Positions 1-10,373 are shown, counted from the first letter of the stretch. The stretch is DNA of 64,000 nt from Marinobacter similis (GCF_000830985.1 NZ_CP007151.1:1984001-2048000), one strand, 5' to 3'. Notes: a model not told the origin generated them from the sequence alone. Numbers and translations: made by a program.

Positions 1-786
1 ACGCTCGACAAGGAACTCGAAAAGCTGGAATTCCGCCGGATGTTCTCCGGGGAAATGGATTCCAACAACGCGTACCTGGATATCCAGGCTGGCTCCGGCG
101 GCACCGAGGCCCAGGACTGGGGAAACATGCTGCTGCGCATGTACCTGCGCTGGGCTGAGCGTCGCGGCTTCAAGGCCGAGATTGTCGAACTGCAAGAAGG
201 CGACGTGGCCGGTATCAAGAGCGCCACTATCCATATCCAGGGCGACTACGCCTACGGCTGGCTGCGCACCGAGACCGGTGTCCATCGCCTGGTTCGCAAG
301 TCGCCGTTCGATTCCGGTAACCGTCGTCACACCTCGTTCTCGTCGGTGTTTGTGTCGCCGGAAGTGGACGACAGCTTTGAGATTGAGATCAACCCGTCGG
401 ACCTGCGCGTCGATGTCTACCGGGCATCCGGTGCTGGTGGTCAGCACGTTAACCGGACCGAGTCTGCGGTCCGTCTGACCCACAATCCGACCGGTATCGT
501 GGTGGCCTGTCAGGCTGGCCGAAGCCAGCATCAGAACAAAGATCAGGCCATGAAACAGCTGAAAGCGAAGCTGTTTGAGCGCGAGATGCAGGAACGCAAC
601 GCGGAGAAACAGAAGGCCGAGGACGCCAAGGCCGACATCGGCTGGGGCAGCCAGATCCGTTCTTATGTGCTGGATGACAGCCGCATCAAGGATCTGCGGA
701 CCAAGGTTGAGACCAGCAATACCCAGACGGTACTGGATGGCGATATCGATAAATTTATCGAAGCCAGCCTGAAGATGGCGCTGTAA
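1..786 (+). CDS. prfB: Peptide chain release factor 2 (5' end outside window)
   Basis: Release factor 2 recognises UGA and UAA stop codons and triggers peptide release on the ribosome. The frame is open from base 1, so the N-terminal part, including the usual programmed frameshift site near codon 25, is outside the window. The visible 261 codons contain the SPF tripeptide of the stop-codon recognition domain (in [13 protein letters not shown]) and the peptidyl-tRNA hydrolysis motif GGQ (in [12 protein letters not shown]), followed by the normal C-terminal helix. lysS follows after 51 bases in the same direction, the usual prfB-lysS pairing of gammaproteobacteria. Confidence 0.97.
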   Translation, partial: TLDKELEKLEFRRMFSGEMDSNNAYLDIQAGSGGTEAQDWGNMLLRMYLRWAERRGFKAEIVELQEGDVAGIKSATIHIQGDYAYGWLRTETGVHRLVRKSPFDSGNRRHTSFSSVFVSPEVDDSFEIEINPSDLRVDVYRASGAGGQHVNRTESAVRLTHNPTGIVVACQAGRSQHQNKDQAMKQLKAKLFEREMQERNAEKQKAEDAKADIGWGSQIRSYVLDDSRIKDLRTKVETSNTQTVLDGDIDKFIEASLKMAL

Positions 787-837
787 TTATTGGCAGCGCC
801 CAAAGAACCCGGACATTCCCGATTTTAGTGAGCCAAC

Positions 838-2370
838 ATGACTGATCACACCCAGAATGCACAGCCTGAGGACAACAAGCTGATTACCGAGCGTCGCGCC
901 AAGCTGTCGGAGCTTCGCGAGCAGGGCAATCCCTTCCCCAACGATTTTCGTCGTGATGCCACTGCGGCCGAGCTGCAGGCGACCTACGGCGAGAAAACCA
1001 AGGAAGAGCTGGAGTCCATGGGTATCAAGGTGGCCATCGCCGGCCGCATGATGCTGGATCGTAAGGCGTTCAAGGTGGTTCAGGACGCGTCTGGCCGTAT
1101 CCAGATCTACGCGTCGAAAGACGTGCAGAAGGACACCAAGCACTGGGATCTGGGCGATATCATCGGTGTTCGTGGCACCTTGTCGAAATCTGGCCGGGGC
1201 GACCTCTACGTCACCATGGACGAATACGTGCTGCTGACCAAGTCCCTGCGTCCGCTGCCCGAGAAGCACAAGGGTCTGACCGATACCGAGGCCCGTTACC
1301 GCCACCGGTACGTGGACCTGATGGTCAATGAAGACAGCCGCCGGGTGTTCCACGCCCGTTCGAAAATCATCAGTGCCATGCGTCAGTACTTCACCGACCG
1401 GGATTTCATGGAAGTGGAAACTCCGATGCTGCAGGTGATCCCGGGTGGCGCCACCGCCCGTCCGTTCGTGACTCATCACAATGCCCTGGGCATCGACATG
1501 TACCTGCGCATCGCGCCGGAGCTGTTCCTCAAGCGTCTGGTTGTCGGTGGCTTTGAGCGGGTGTTCGAGATCAACCGTAACTTCCGGAACGAGGGGCTTT
1601 CGACCCGCCACAACCCGGAATTCACCATGGTGGAGTTCTACCAGGCCTACGCTGACTACAACGATCTGATGGACCTCACGGAGGACATGATCCGCACCAT
1701 CGCCCAGAAAGTCCTGGATACGACCACGGTGGTCAATACCCGGACTCTGTCCGATGGTACTGAGGAGTCAGTGGAGTATGACTTCGGCAAGTCGTTCGAG
1801 CGCCTGACTGTCGTTGAAGCCATTCTGCGCTACAACCCGGATGTGAAGGCCGAGCAGCTGGCGGACGAGAACTCAGCCAGACAGGTGGCCAGGGACCTTG
1901 GTATTCACCTGAAAGAAGGCTGGGGCCTGGGCAAGGTTCAGATCGAGATCTTTGAAGCCACTGCCGAGCATCGTCTGATTCAGCCGACCTTCATCACCGA
2001 GTACCCGAAAGAAGTATCGCCGCTGGCTCGTTGCAAGGACAGCAACCCGTTTGTTACCGAGCGGTTCGAATTCTTCGTCGGCGGTCGCGAAATCGCCAAC
2101 GGCTTCTCCGAGTTGAACGATGCCGAAGATCAGGCTGAGCGTTTCCAGGAGCAGGTTGCCGAGAAGGATGCCGGTGACGACGAGGCCATGTTCTACGACG
2201 AAGACTATGTCATGGCGCTGGAATACGGCCTGCCACCGACCGCCGGTGAGGGTATTGGTATCGACCGTCTGGCGATGCTGCTGACCAACAGCCAGTCAAT
2301 CCGTGACGTCATCCTGTTCCCGGCCATGCGCCCGGAGCACAAGGCAGAAACCCGCAACAACGAGGGCTGA
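838..2370 (+). CDS. lysS: Lysyl-tRNA synthetase, class II
   Basis: Charges tRNA-Lys with lysine in the cytoplasm. The 510-residue product has the normal length and plan: an N-terminal OB-fold anticodon-binding domain (about residues 60-150) and a class II catalytic core. Motif 2 is visible as [11 protein letters not shown] and motif 3 as [11 protein letters not shown] near the C terminus. The ATG at 838 is the first start after prfB and gives the usual MTDHTQN-type N terminus. The frame is intact, which is worth noting in a window where many neighbours are broken. Confidence 0.97.
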   Translation: MTDHTQNAQPEDNKLITERRAKLSELREQGNPFPNDFRRDATAAELQATYGEKTKEELESMGIKVAIAGRMMLDRKAFKVVQDASGRIQIYASKDVQKDTKHWDLGDIIGVRGTLSKSGRGDLYVTMDEYVLLTKSLRPLPEKHKGLTDTEARYRHRYVDLMVNEDSRRVFHARSKIISAMRQYFTDRDFMEVETPMLQVIPGGATARPFVTHHNALGIDMYLRIAPELFLKRLVVGGFERVFEINRNFRNEGLSTRHNPEFTMVEFYQAYADYNDLMDLTEDMIRTIAQKVLDTTTVVNTRTLSDGTEESVEYDFGKSFERLTVVEAILRYNPDVKAEQLADENSARQVARDLGIHLKEGWGLGKVQIEIFEATAEHRLIQPTFITEYPKEVSPLARCKDSNPFVTERFEFFVGGREIANGFSELNDAEDQAERFQEQVAEKDAGDDEAMFYDEDYVMALEYGLPPTAGEGIGIDRLAMLLTNSQSIRDVILFPAMRPEHKAETRNNEG

Positions 2371-2373
2371 GCC

Positions 2374-3104
2374 ATGCACCGGTTGAGGTTCTGGCGCATC
2401 AGCTCAGGCCTGATCGGGGCTGGTCCGATCACCTCGGTAATGAATTCCGCCAGCCCTATATGAAGGCGCTGGCGGAGTTTCTGGCGGCAGAGGAGCAGGC
2501 CGGGACGGCTTTGTTCCCGGCCCGCGATCACTGCTTCAATGCCCTCAACAGTACCCCTCTTGCCAATGTCTCCGTGGTGATACTCGGGCAAGATCCCTAT
2601 CATGGACCCGGGCAGGCTCACGGGTTGTGCTTTTCGGTCCGGCCCGAGGTGGCGACGCCACCGTCTCTGGTCAACATCTTCAAGGAAATTCGCAGCGATC
2701 TTGGTATCGAGACGCCTGATCACGGTTGTTTGCAGCCGTGGGCCGATCGCGGTGTGCTGTTGCTGAACAGCGTGCTGACCGTGGCGCAGTGCCAGGCTGG
2801 CGCCCATCAGGGCAAGGGCTGGGAGACGTTTACCGACAGGGTGATCGAGACCGTCAATCGTGAGCGCGAAGGGGTGGTGTTTCTACTCTGGGGCGGTTAC
2901 GCCCGCAAGAAAGGTCGACACATTGATCGTGATCGACATCTGGTGCTGGAGGGACCGCACCCTTCGCCGTTGAGTGCTTATCGCGGTTTTTTCGGCTGCC
3001 GCCACTTTTCCCGCGCTAATCAATGGCTGCAACAAAAAGGGCAGCCATCCATTGATTGGACGCTGCCCTCCAAAGCCGAGTTGATCGCTAACTATCAGTT
3101 CTAG
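2374..3104 (+). CDS. ung: Uracil-DNA glycosylase (frameshift at the second codon)
   Basis: Removes uracil from DNA by cleaving the glycosidic bond, the first step of base excision repair. Family 1 motifs are intact: GQDPYHGPGQAHG (catalytic Asp and Tyr), LLLNSVLTV, and HPSPLSAYRGFFGC. The uninterrupted frame has its first ATG only at 2460, but in-frame residues upstream (LAHQLRPD...WSDHLGNEF) are clearly Ung-like. The natural start is ATG 2374, four bases after the lysS stop. Reading ATGGCA instead of ATGCA at 2374-2378 joins it to the rest and gives about 243 residues, the family norm. I infer one lost G at 2376. Confidence 0.93.
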
Positions 3105-3133
3105 CGATCCACCCTGATCACCAAGTCCAGTCG

Positions 3134-3967
3134 TTACTGCAGAAGCGCCATCGCGGCTTCCATCTGGGCGTTGAGGTCTTCTTCCTCGCTCATGTCGATG
3201 TTCGGATCAAGGCCCATGCGCTCAAAGGCGGGGATGTCATTCCAGTCCATTTCAGTCCATGGATGCTCGCTGCCTGCCACCAGTTGCAGGTTGGCCACCA
3301 TAACCAGGTCGGCGTAGTCGGCAGCCGGAGCCTGGCGTTGGAAGTTGGCGTATTCCAGGGGCACATTCTGCAGTTCGGGCGGGAAATCCCAACGCTTGAG
3401 GATGGTCGCGCCCAGACGCGGGTGCAGTTCCTCAATGACGTTGTCGAGCATGATGCTACTGATCTGGATGTCTTGGTCTTCCACGTAGCGCAGAATCGGC
3501 AGCACACCAATCAGGTGCACCAGCCCCGCCAGTGTTGCCTGGTCGGGCTTGAGCCGGGTGTAGTGCTGGGCCAGCACGTGACAGATACCAGCCACTTCGG
3601 TGCTGGTCTGCCAGGTTGCACGCAGGCGCTTGTCGATCATGTCTGAGGTGGCCTGGAACATCTGTTCCATGGCCAGGCCCATCGCGAGGTTGCTGGTGTA
3701 GGCCATGCCCAATCGGCTGACCGCCATGTTCAGGTTTTCAATGGCCCGGCTACCCCGGAACAGCGGGCTGTTGCAGACCCGAATGATGCGGGCAGACAAG
3801 GCAGTGTCATTACTGATGACTTTGACCAGATCGGCAATGCCCGAATCCTCATTCTCCGCGATCTCCCGAACCTGCAGGGCAACTTCCGGCAGCGTGGGCA
3901 GCAGCATCTTGTCATTTTCAATGGCATCAAGCAGTTCAGTCTTAATGGTTTCGACGATATTCGACAT
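3134..3967 (-). CDS. HDOD domain protein
   Basis: A 277-residue protein made almost entirely of an HDOD domain, a catalytically degenerate relative of HD phosphohydrolases common in bacterial signalling proteins. The signature LPTLPEVALQV is followed by SNDTALSARIIRVCNSPLFRG and a conserved helical core through about residue 200; the C terminus is acidic (SEEEDLNAQ). No receiver, kinase or cyclic-nucleotide output domain is present. I chose ATG 3967 over the TTG twelve bases upstream. It lies downstream of ygfZ on the same strand after about 115 bases and convergent with ung. Its partner and ligand are not readable from the sequence. Confidence 0.85.
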   Translation of the reverse strand: MSNIVETIKTELLDAIENDKMLLPTLPEVALQVREIAENEDSGIADLVKVISNDTALSARIIRVCNSPLFRGSRAIENLNMAVSRLGMAYTSNLAMGLAMEQMFQATSDMIDKRLRATWQTSTEVAGICHVLAQHYTRLKPDQATLAGLVHLIGVLPILRYVEDQDIQISSIMLDNVIEELHPRLGATILKRWDFPPELQNVPLEYANFQRQAPAADYADLVMVANLQLVAGSEHPWTEMDWNDIPAFERMGLDPNIDMSEEEDLNAQMEAAMALLQ

Positions 3968-4084
3968 GGTCAGTAGCAATCCGCTTGTCAGGAATGGGTT
4001 CCGGCGGTCAGAAACTGCCAGCGCCCAGGAAAATCAATTAAGTGAGTTACTTTATAGCAAATCAGCCCATATTTTCCTGTCAAC

Positions 4085-5098
4085 TTATGTATCTGTCTGA
4101 GGACTTTTTTCCCGCTCAGGTACGGCGTAGGGCAGCGGCAGCAGATCTAGCGCGACGTCAGCGTAACCCTCTACCGCCAGTGGCTTGTCTGCGGCATCGT
4201 GCCGAAGCACCGCAAGTAACTCGCAGGTGCCGTTGGCCAGTGCTACCGCATTGACCACGGTGCCGACCGACCGGCCGTCGGCCTGAACCGATGCTCCGGG
4301 CTGCGGCGTTTCCGCACTGGCAAGTCGGCAGCGGAACAGGCTTTTCTTCAGCTGACCGAGAAAATGCATCCGCGCGATGACCTCCTGACCGGTGTAGCAG
4401 CCTTTCTTGAAATGCACACCACCGACGTGTTGCCAATTCAGCATCTGGGGAACAAAAGCTTCTCGAGTCTGTTCTGTAAGACTGGCAATTCCGGCGGCAA
4501 TCTCCGACGCCTGCCAGTCTGCTTCGGGATGTTCATCGGTGTCATCGAGGGCAGTCTGACCAGGCCCTGTGTGCCAGAGTTCGAACCGGTCGAGGCCATC
4601 ACCAGTTGGTTCGACGCGAATCAGGAAGCCACCGTCAACGGCCACCGTATCGCCGGGCTGGTTCAGCTCGCCGAGCCCGTCGCCAGCCAGGGCGCTTGCC
4701 ACCGAGGTGCCGAACAGACCCATGACACGGCCTTCGTTGACGGTCTCTGCCGACGTGCCCCGGAACAGCATCAGGTATTTGCGCAGTTGGGTCAGGGTGG
4801 CGTCAGCCAAATCGTGTTGCAGGTCAATCAGCACGTCGTCGCCGTCACGAACCATGCGCGTCAGGCAGTAAGCCCGACCCTTGGGCGTGGCGGCGGCCGC
4901 GCGGGGCGAGTACCCGGTGATGACTTCATCCAGGTGCTGGCTGAATTGACCTTGCAGGAACTTGTCAGTGCCCGGTCCGCTGATGCGCACCAGCAGCCGG
5001 TTGCTCAAGCTCGACCAGCCGGTCTCGGGCAAAGGAAAATCGGCGGTCAATGGGGCAGAACCACTGTCTGCGGTGACCGGGGATTTCGCGTCAGTCAT
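4085..5098 (-). CDS. ygfZ: tRNA-modifying / Fe-S repair folate-binding protein YgfZ
   Basis: A folate-binding protein of the aminomethyltransferase fold that supports assembly or repair of certain Fe-S enzymes such as MiaB. The family signature KGCYTGQE is present (as KKGCYTGQEVIAR) around residue 240, with the redox-relevant Cys intact. The product is 337 residues, close to E. coli YgfZ. The chosen start is ATG 5098 rather than the TTG twelve bases upstream. It is the fourth gene of a minus-strand run nadB-sdhE-ygfX-ygfZ; sdhE, ygfX and ygfZ are linked in many gammaproteobacteria. Confidence 0.9.
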   Translation of the reverse strand: MTDAKSPVTADSGSAPLTADFPLPETGWSSLSNRLLVRISGPGTDKFLQGQFSQHLDEVITGYSPRAAAATPKGRAYCLTRMVRDGDDVLIDLQHDLADATLTQLRKYLMLFRGTSAETVNEGRVMGLFGTSVASALAGDGLGELNQPGDTVAVDGGFLIRVEPTGDGLDRFELWHTGPGQTALDDTDEHPEADWQASEIAAGIASLTEQTREAFVPQMLNWQHVGGVHFKKGCYTGQEVIARMHFLGQLKKSLFRCRLASAETPQPGASVQADGRSVGTVVNAVALANGTCELLAVLRHDAADKPLAVEGYADVALDLLPLPYAVPEREKSPQTDT

Positions 5099-5119
5099 GG
5101 AGTACTCCAACTCGGGGCG

Positions 5120-5584
5120 TTACACGGGGTTTGGCTGAGATCGGCCCAGTCTGAGCCATACCCGCAGGCGACGAAATTCATCTTCCGGCACGTTACCACG
5201 AACAATGCCGTTGCCGGTCAGAAGAATCGCGGAATATGGAAACAATCTGGTGCCGACAGGTCGCAGTTTCAAGAGTGCGAGGTGGGGGGCGAGCTGACTG
5301 GAGCTGGCTATTTCCATGGCGACGGTGCGGGAATGGCCCAGCTGGGCGTAAAGTTGCCCATCCAAAACCTGTAGGGCGGTCACGGCGCGTTTTGTGCTCA
5401 GCAACCCCGTGCTACGGAACTGAAAGAGGGCGCCGGCCAGGGTTGGAATGAGGCCCAGCAGTAGCGGGCCTTTGTTGGACGTACCTGCTATCAGGATAAA
5501 GCAGGCCATCGCCAGCCAGGATGCCGAGGCAACCAGACCGGCGGCTAGCGATGGCTGAAGTGGCAGCTCAATCCGGCTGGACAC
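5120..5584 (-). CDS. ygfX: YgfX (CptA)-like small membrane protein
   Basis: A 154-residue protein with two adjacent hydrophobic segments near the N terminus (about residues 12-55: [19 protein letters not shown] and [14 protein letters not shown]), then a soluble half ending with [10 protein letters not shown]. Size, topology and position directly after sdhE fit YgfX/CptA, described in E. coli as an inner-membrane protein co-transcribed with SdhE and linked to cytoskeleton inhibition. It starts with GTG at 5584 and overlaps the sdhE 3' end by 17 bases, suggesting translational coupling. Sequence conservation in this family is weak, so the assignment leans on context. Confidence 0.75.
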   Translation of the reverse strand: MSSRIELPLQPSLAAGLVASASWLAMACFILIAGTSNKGPLLLGLIPTLAGALFQFRSTGLLSTKRAVTALQVLDGQLYAQLGHSRTVAMEIASSSQLAPHLALLKLRPVGTRLFPYSAILLTGNGIVRGNVPEDEFRRLRVWLRLGRSQPNPV

Positions 5585-5840
5585 GATTCACGATCATGTC
5601 GACCATGCGCTGAAGATCCGGATCTTCCGGACGGCTGCGCTGCATGAACCACTCGAACATGTCATTGTCCTCGCAGCTGAGCAGCTTCTTGTAACGAGCC
5701 TTGTCTTCGTCAGGAAGGTCGCGGTAGACCTCCTCGATAAATGGAATGAGGAGGTTGTCTAATTCCAGCATGCCGCGGCGGCTGTGCCACCACATGCGGT
5801 TGAAATCGACGTTGTCGGAGGAAGCAGTGTGTTCGGGCAT
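5568..5840 (-). CDS. sdhE: Succinate dehydrogenase FAD assembly factor SdhE
   Basis: Small cytosolic protein that promotes covalent flavinylation of SdhA and FrdA. The 90-residue product has the family's diagnostic RGxxELD motif as RRGMLELD near residues 21-28, followed by the helical bundle ([29 protein letters not shown]). It starts at ATG 5840, 48 bases downstream of the nadB stop. NadB is itself an FAD enzyme related to SdhA, so the neighbourhood is coherent, although a role of SdhE on NadB is not implied. Confidence 0.93.
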   Translation of the reverse strand: MPEHTASSDNVDFNRMWWHSRRGMLELDNLLIPFIEEVYRDLPDEDKARYKKLLSCEDNDMFEWFMQRSRPEDPDLQRMVDMIVNRVQPD

Positions 5841-5888
5841 AGCGGATTCCGTTGAGTTGAATGGGTTGTTAGCTAAAACACACCCCGG

Positions 5889-7512
5889 TCAGGGGGATAG
5901 CGTACGGTAGGTGGTTGGAACCAGCACGGTGTCCTTCGCTTCACTGGTCAGTCCAGGGAAATCCAGGGTGTAGTGCAGACCCCGGCTCTCCTTGCGCTGC
6001 AGGGCCGAGCAGATGATCAGATCAGACACGGTCACCAGATTCCGCAATTCCAGCAGGTCATTGGATACCCGGTAATTGCTGTAGAACTCGCCGATCTCCC
6101 GGGACAGCAGATCGACGGTGCTTGGCTCGCTGCAGCCGTTTGGTGGTGCGCACGATTCCGACGTAGTCCCACATGAAGTGGCGCAGTTCATCCCAGTTGT
6201 GCGAAATCACGACGTCCTCATCGGAGTCGCGAACCTGGCTTTCATCCCAGTCCGGGGCGTCGGGCGGTGGCGGGATGTCTGCTTCCCGGCGGGCAATATC
6301 CGCCGCCGCCGAACGGCCATAGACCAGGCATTCCAGCAGGGAATTGCTGGCCATCCGGTTGGCTCCGTGCAAACCGGTAAAGCCCGCCTCGCCAACAACG
6401 TACAGGCCGTTGATGTCGGAGCGGGCACGCTCGTCGGTGATGATGCCGCCACAGGTGTAATGGGCGGCCGGCACCACCGGCAGGGGTTCGCGGGTTATGT
6501 CGATGCCAAAACCAAGGCATTTCTCATAGATGGTCGGGAAGTGGTGCTTGATGAAGTCGGCCGGCTTATGGCTGATATCCAGGTACAAATGGTCAGCACC
6601 CAGGCGCTTCATCTCATGGTCGATGGCCCGGGCCACGATATCCCGGGGCGCCAGTTCCGCGCGCTCATCGAAGCGGTCCATGAAGCGGCTACCGTCTGGC
6701 AGTTTCAGCAAACCGCCTTCACCCCTGACTGCTTCGGTAATGAGAAACGACTTGGCATGGGGATGGTACAGGCAGGTCGGATGGAACTGGTTGAATTCCA
6801 TGTTGGCAACCCGGCAGCCGGCCCGCCACGCCATGGCAATGCCATCCCCGGACGCGCCATCCGGATTGGTGGTGTAGCGGTACGCCTTGGAGGCGCCGCC
6901 GGTGGCGATCACCGTAAACCGGGCCCGGAAGAGTTCCACGTGGTTGTCTTCCAGATTCAGGATATACGCGCCTACACAGCGGTTACCCGGCAACGACAGC
7001 TTCCGGTGGGTGATCAGGTCGACTGCCACCCGGCTGGACATCAGCTCGATATTGGGTCGTGCCAGCGCCTGTTCGGTCAGTGTGGTAGACACCGCGTGGC
7101 CGGTCGCATCGGCGGCGTGGATGATGCGGCGATGACTGTGACCGCCTTCCCGGGTGAGGTGGTAATGGGCGTTTTCATCTTTCGTGAAATCGACCCCGGA
7201 ATTAATCAGCCAGTCGATGCTTTCGCGGCCGTGCTCGACGGTAAATCGGACTGCATCCTCGTGGCACAGCCCGGCACCTGCGGCCAGAGTGTCCTGGATG
7301 TGATCTTCGGTGGAGTCGTCGTCATCGAGCACCGCGGCAATACCGCCCTGGGCCCACAGTGTCGCACCGCTGGAAATGTCGGCTTTGCTTATAACGCAGA
7401 TCCGCAGGTGTTCGGGCAGGTTGAGTGCAACGGTCAGGCCGGCTGCACCACTGCCGATAACAAGGACATCGAATTCGTAGGACTGTGGCATTGGGTTGTG
7501 ATCGCGGGCCAT
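5889..7512 (-). CDS. nadB: L-aspartate oxidase (frameshifted in this sequence)
   Basis: FAD enzyme that oxidises L-aspartate to iminoaspartate, the first step of de novo NAD synthesis. Visible motifs: the FAD-binding GSGAAG near the N terminus, WAQGGIAAV, the active-site region TEAVRGEGG, and [15 protein letters not shown]. The frame breaks near 6116: upstream it reads KRLQRAKHR, while the C-terminal helices continue as [26 protein letters not shown] in another frame. Restoring two bases (minus-strand CGGGTC instead of CGTC) rejoins them into about 541 residues, the normal length. The gene is divergent from algU, as in Pseudomonas. ATG 7491 is an alternative start. Confidence 0.93.
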
Positions 7513-7528
7513 AATGTGGACGCCTATT

Positions 7529-7555
7529 GAACTAAACTTTGCACGTGCTGTCTAT
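7529..7555 (+). promoter_or_regulatory. Possible sigma-E (AlgU) promoter upstream of algU
   Basis: GAACTA at 7529-7534 and TCTAT at 7551-7555 are separated by 16 bases. This resembles the AlgU/sigma-E consensus (GAACTT, 16-17 bases, TCtgA) at two imperfect positions. Autoregulation from such a promoter is established for algU operons; its use here is inference. Confidence 0.45.
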
Positions 7556-7692
7556 TTGGCCTGAATGGGTCAGCCGCCTCACGGGGAGCGCCCTCTTCTT
7601 TTAATGGACGCCGGACAGCAAGAATGAATCAACGAAGTCTCGCAAAGGCCCAATCTTTGGCCGAGAAAACAGGGAAGCCCGGCAAGCCGTCC

Positions 7693-8310
7693 ATGACTCC
7701 TGACCAAGACCCACGACAGGGTGAACGAAGCGACAGTCAGACCGATCTTCAGCTTGTACGCAAGGTGAGGAATGGTGATCGTGCGGCGTTCGATCTACTG
7801 GTGGTCAAATATCAGTCCCGAGTGGCGTCGATCATCAGCCGTTATGTTTACGATAGTCAGGAAGTGATGGATCTGACCCAGGAGGCCTTTGTGAAAGCCT
7901 TCCGGGCCATGGATCGGTTCCGTGGTGACAGTGCGTTTTATACCTGGCTGTACCGGATAGCGGTCAATACCGCCAAAAATTATCTCGAGTCGCGCGGGCG
8001 CAGGCCCCAGGGCAGCGCAGACGTGGCCGAGGCCGAGAATTTTGATGACGGCGGTCGGCTTCGGGACGTCGCGTCGCCCGAGCGGATGTTGCAGAGGGAA
8101 GAGCTCCAGAAGGCGTTGTCAGAGGCTATTTCCCAGTTGCCGGAAGAGCTACGCTCGGCGTTTTTGCTGCGCGAGTATGACGGGCTCAGTTACGAAGACA
8201 TTGCCCGGATTCTCGACTGCCCGATCGGTACCGTGCGTTCGCGTATTTTTCGGGCCCGTGATTCCGTTGATCGGTATCTCGGGCCTTTGCTCAATCATTC
8301 AGTGACGTAG
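7693..8310 (+). CDS. algU: RNA polymerase sigma-E factor (AlgU/RpoE)
   Basis: ECF sigma factor for envelope stress and, in pseudomonads, exopolysaccharide genes. Region 2 is seen in the core QSRVASIISRYVYD, DLTQEAFVKAFRA and YTWLYRIAVNTAKNYL; region 4 in QLPEELRSAFLLREYDG, LSYEDIARILDCPIGTVRSRI. A longer in-frame start exists at ATG 7624, but the ATG at 7693 gives 205 residues, nearer the family length of about 193-205; neither has a strong ribosome site. The downstream mucA, mucB, mucC and mucD genes form the standard regulatory operon. A sigma-E-like promoter lies at 7529-7555. Confidence 0.93.
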   Translation: MTPDQDPRQGERSDSQTDLQLVRKVRNGDRAAFDLLVVKYQSRVASIISRYVYDSQEVMDLTQEAFVKAFRAMDRFRGDSAFYTWLYRIAVNTAKNYLESRGRRPQGSADVAEAENFDDGGRLRDVASPERMLQREELQKALSEAISQLPEELRSAFLLREYDGLSYEDIARILDCPIGTVRSRIFRARDSVDRYLGPLLNHSVT

Positions 8311-8325
8311 TTGAGGGTGCATCCG

Positions 8326-8882
8326 ATGGATGATCGTCTCAGAGAAACACTTTCCGCCATGATGGACGATGAAGCCGACGAGCTGTCGGTTCGTCGCCTG
8401 CTGTCCCACGGTCGGCAGGACGAAGTATGCGATCAGTGGCAGCGTTGGCAGCAGGTTCGGGGCTTGATGCACAAGAATCACTCGCCGGCCGAGGGCGTGG
8501 ATGTCAGTGGTGCCGTCCGGGAGGTTCTCGATGGCCGGCCCCGGCGCATCAGTGAAAAGGATCCGGCAGCGCCAGATCGGTAGCCCGCTGGCAGTGGCCA
8601 GCGGTTGCCATGGTCACCATGGCGCTGCTCATAGGCTTTGGTGCCGGTGCCGGTTGGGAGTCAGTAGATACCAATCAGGGTGCGCCGGTGGCTAGCGCTG
8701 AACTCAACAAATCCACTGAGATGCAACCGGTGGATGAAGTGGCGTTGCAGGGGCTGGATCAAGAGCAGTGGGAACACGTCAGTCGGTACTTGCTGGAGCA
8801 TGCCCAGCACAACAGCGTGGGTGCCGGTCGCGGATCGGTGGGCTATGCGCGCATGGTCAGTGCCACAGGCAGCGGTTACTGA
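8326..8882 (+). CDS. mucA: Anti-sigma-E factor MucA/RseA (frameshifted in this sequence)
   Basis: Inner-membrane anti-sigma factor that holds AlgU until regulated proteolysis. The N-terminal cytoplasmic domain reads MDDRLRETLSAMMDDEADELSVRRLL, typical of RseA/MucA. A transmembrane segment (WPAVAMVTMALLIGFGAGAGW) and a periplasmic tail ending in LLEHAQHNSVG follow in a different frame. The break lies between about 8565 and 8577; adding one base (for example a G in CCAGATCGG) joins them into about 185 residues. ATG 8326 is preferred to the TTG at 8311. mucA frameshifts are famous in mucoid Pseudomonas, but here the break matches the window-wide error pattern. Confidence 0.85.
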
Positions 8883-9934
8883 TGTTGGATGCAAAGTTCA
8901 ATGCGTTTAGCCGGGCGGGCGGTCTCCTGCACCGAGGCTGGCGTCATCTGATGGCCGCAGCTGCACTGGTAATGTTGGTCGCCAGCCCATTGGCGGCGAG
9001 CGAACCGAACCAGGCCAGCCAATGGCTGGAGCGTCTGGGGCCAGCCCTGAATATGACCTCTTATCGAGGTGTTTTCGTATACGCCCGCGGCGACCGGGTG
9101 CATTCCATGCGTATCGCGCACCGGTTCAGGAATGGCATGGTTCACGAACGCCTGGTTTTGCAGGACGGTGGCGATGGTGAAATTGTCCGCAAGGGCATGA
9201 ACGTGGTGTGCGTGTTGCCCCGGCATGGCGAGGTTCGGCTGGACCAGGTGATTCCGTCAGGCCCTTTTGCCGAGGCCTACGCCAATGAACTTGTGCCGGT
9301 AAGCCGCTGGTACAAGGCTGAGCTGGTTGGCGAAGATCGTGTGGCCGGCTATGACGCGGTGATCATTGCGTTAACGGCCAAAGATCCACATAGATACAAT
9401 CATCGCCTCTGGCTGGAGAAAGCCAGTGGCCTGTTGGTCAAGAGTCACGTGGGCGAGCCCCGTGGCAAGGTCTTGGAGCATTTCCAGTTTACCAGTCTGG
9501 AAATTACGGATGACCTCGCCGACAGCGAATTTGAAATTCAGACCAAGGGTCGGGAAGTGACCCACAGTCTTGAACAGGAGCCATCGCCGGAGCCGGTTCA
9601 GAGTTCAGTCATGAAAGGCTGGAATCTGGGGTGGCAGCCGCCGGGGTTTGTGCCGGCCGCCGCGCCGCGCTCTGGTCCAGGGCGAGCCATTGCCTTTTCC
9701 GACGGTCTGGCAGCATTCTCGGTGTTCGTTGAGCCGGAGGGTGCGGTCAGAATGCCGGTTGGTGCCTCACGTATTGGTGCCACCACCGTATACATGCGGG
9801 AGCTTGATGCCGGCAATGGCCGGTTCCTTGTGACCGTGGTGGGCGAAGTGCCGCCAAAAACCGCGCGTAAAGTGGCGGAATCGGTGCGCGTTGATGATGC
9901 CTGGCACTCCATTCGGATGATTCATGATTACTGA
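8882..9934 (+). CDS. mucB: Sigma-E regulatory protein MucB/RseB
   Basis: Periplasmic protein that binds MucA/RseA, shields it from cleavage and senses lipid or LPS signals. A signal peptide is visible (hydrophobic stretch LMAAAALVMLVASPLAAS with cleavage likely after the SPLAAS region). The large N-terminal LolA-like domain starts at SYRGVFVYARGD, and the small C-terminal domain follows around residue 245 (GWQPPGFVPAAAP onward). The start ATG 8882 overlaps the mucA TGA by one base (TGATG), so translation is probably coupled; a GTG far upstream at 8768 inside mucA is rejected. 350 residues. Confidence 0.92.
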   Translation: MLDAKFNAFSRAGGLLHRGWRHLMAAAALVMLVASPLAASEPNQASQWLERLGPALNMTSYRGVFVYARGDRVHSMRIAHRFRNGMVHERLVLQDGGDGEIVRKGMNVVCVLPRHGEVRLDQVIPSGPFAEAYANELVPVSRWYKAELVGEDRVAGYDAVIIALTAKDPHRYNHRLWLEKASGLLVKSHVGEPRGKVLEHFQFTSLEITDDLADSEFEIQTKGREVTHSLEQEPSPEPVQSSVMKGWNLGWQPPGFVPAAAPRSGPGRAIAFSDGLAAFSVFVEPEGAVRMPVGASRIGATTVYMRELDAGNGRFLVTVVGEVPPKTARKVAESVRVDDAWHSIRMIHDY

Positions 9935-10373
9935 AACCGGAACTGTAATTGCACTCAAAGGTGAGCAGGTCTGGGTTCAGACCATTCGCCAGAGTGCCTG
10001 TGAAAGTTGCTCGGCCCGCAGTGGCTGTGGCCAGCGGGTGATGGCATCGGCGTCCGGCGGACGCGCCAATCAGGTGCTGGTACACAATGCGGTGAGTGCC
10101 CGGGTTGGTGACGAGGTGACGCTTGGCATCAATGAGCAGGCGCTGCTGTCCGCTTCGCTGGTGGTCTATGCGGTTCCGCTGCTGCTGATGGTGCTGGCGA
10201 GTATCGCCGGCCACCAGTTGTCCGGTGGCGAGGATGCTGGCGCGATAGCGGGGGCGTTGGCTGGGCTGGCGGCCGGTTTCTGGATCGGCCGACGGCTCCA
10301 GGCTGGCCGGGGTGACCGTTACCAGCCCCGGCTGCTTCGGGTAAATCGCATTGCTGCTGGGGAGTGGGCCTGA
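9924..10373 (+). CDS. mucC: Sigma-E positive regulator RseC/MucC
   Basis: Inner-membrane protein of the RseC/MucC family, a minor positive modulator of the sigma-E response. The 149 residues hold the family's N-terminal cysteine cluster (SACESCSARSGCGQ, C-x2-C-x5-C) and two transmembrane segments (SASLVVYAVPLLLMVLASIAG and DAGAIAGALAGLAAGFWIG). The start overlaps the 3' end of mucB by 11 bases. The arrangement mucA-mucB-mucC-mucD is that of Pseudomonas and supports the call. Confidence 0.88.
   Translation: MITETGTVIALKGEQVWVQTIRQSACESCSARSGCGQRVMASASGGRANQVLVHNAVSARVGDEVTLGINEQALLSASLVVYAVPLLLMVLASIAGHQLSGGEDAGAIAGALAGLAAGFWIGRRLQAGRGDRYQPRLLRVNRIAAGEWA

Noticed and set aside
787..1611. Long minus-strand open frame opposite lysS
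   Set aside because: Mirror frame of a highly conserved gene in GC-rich DNA; composition rich in His/Gln/Arg and no family match.
6118..7530. 470-codon plus-strand open frame opposite nadB
   Set aside because: Antisense shadow of nadB; no ribosome site and no recognisable protein features.
8326..8882. mucA frameshift as a true mucoid-type mutation
   Set aside because: Biologically attractive, but the same type of one-base loss occurs in more than twenty other genes of the window, so error is the simpler reading.
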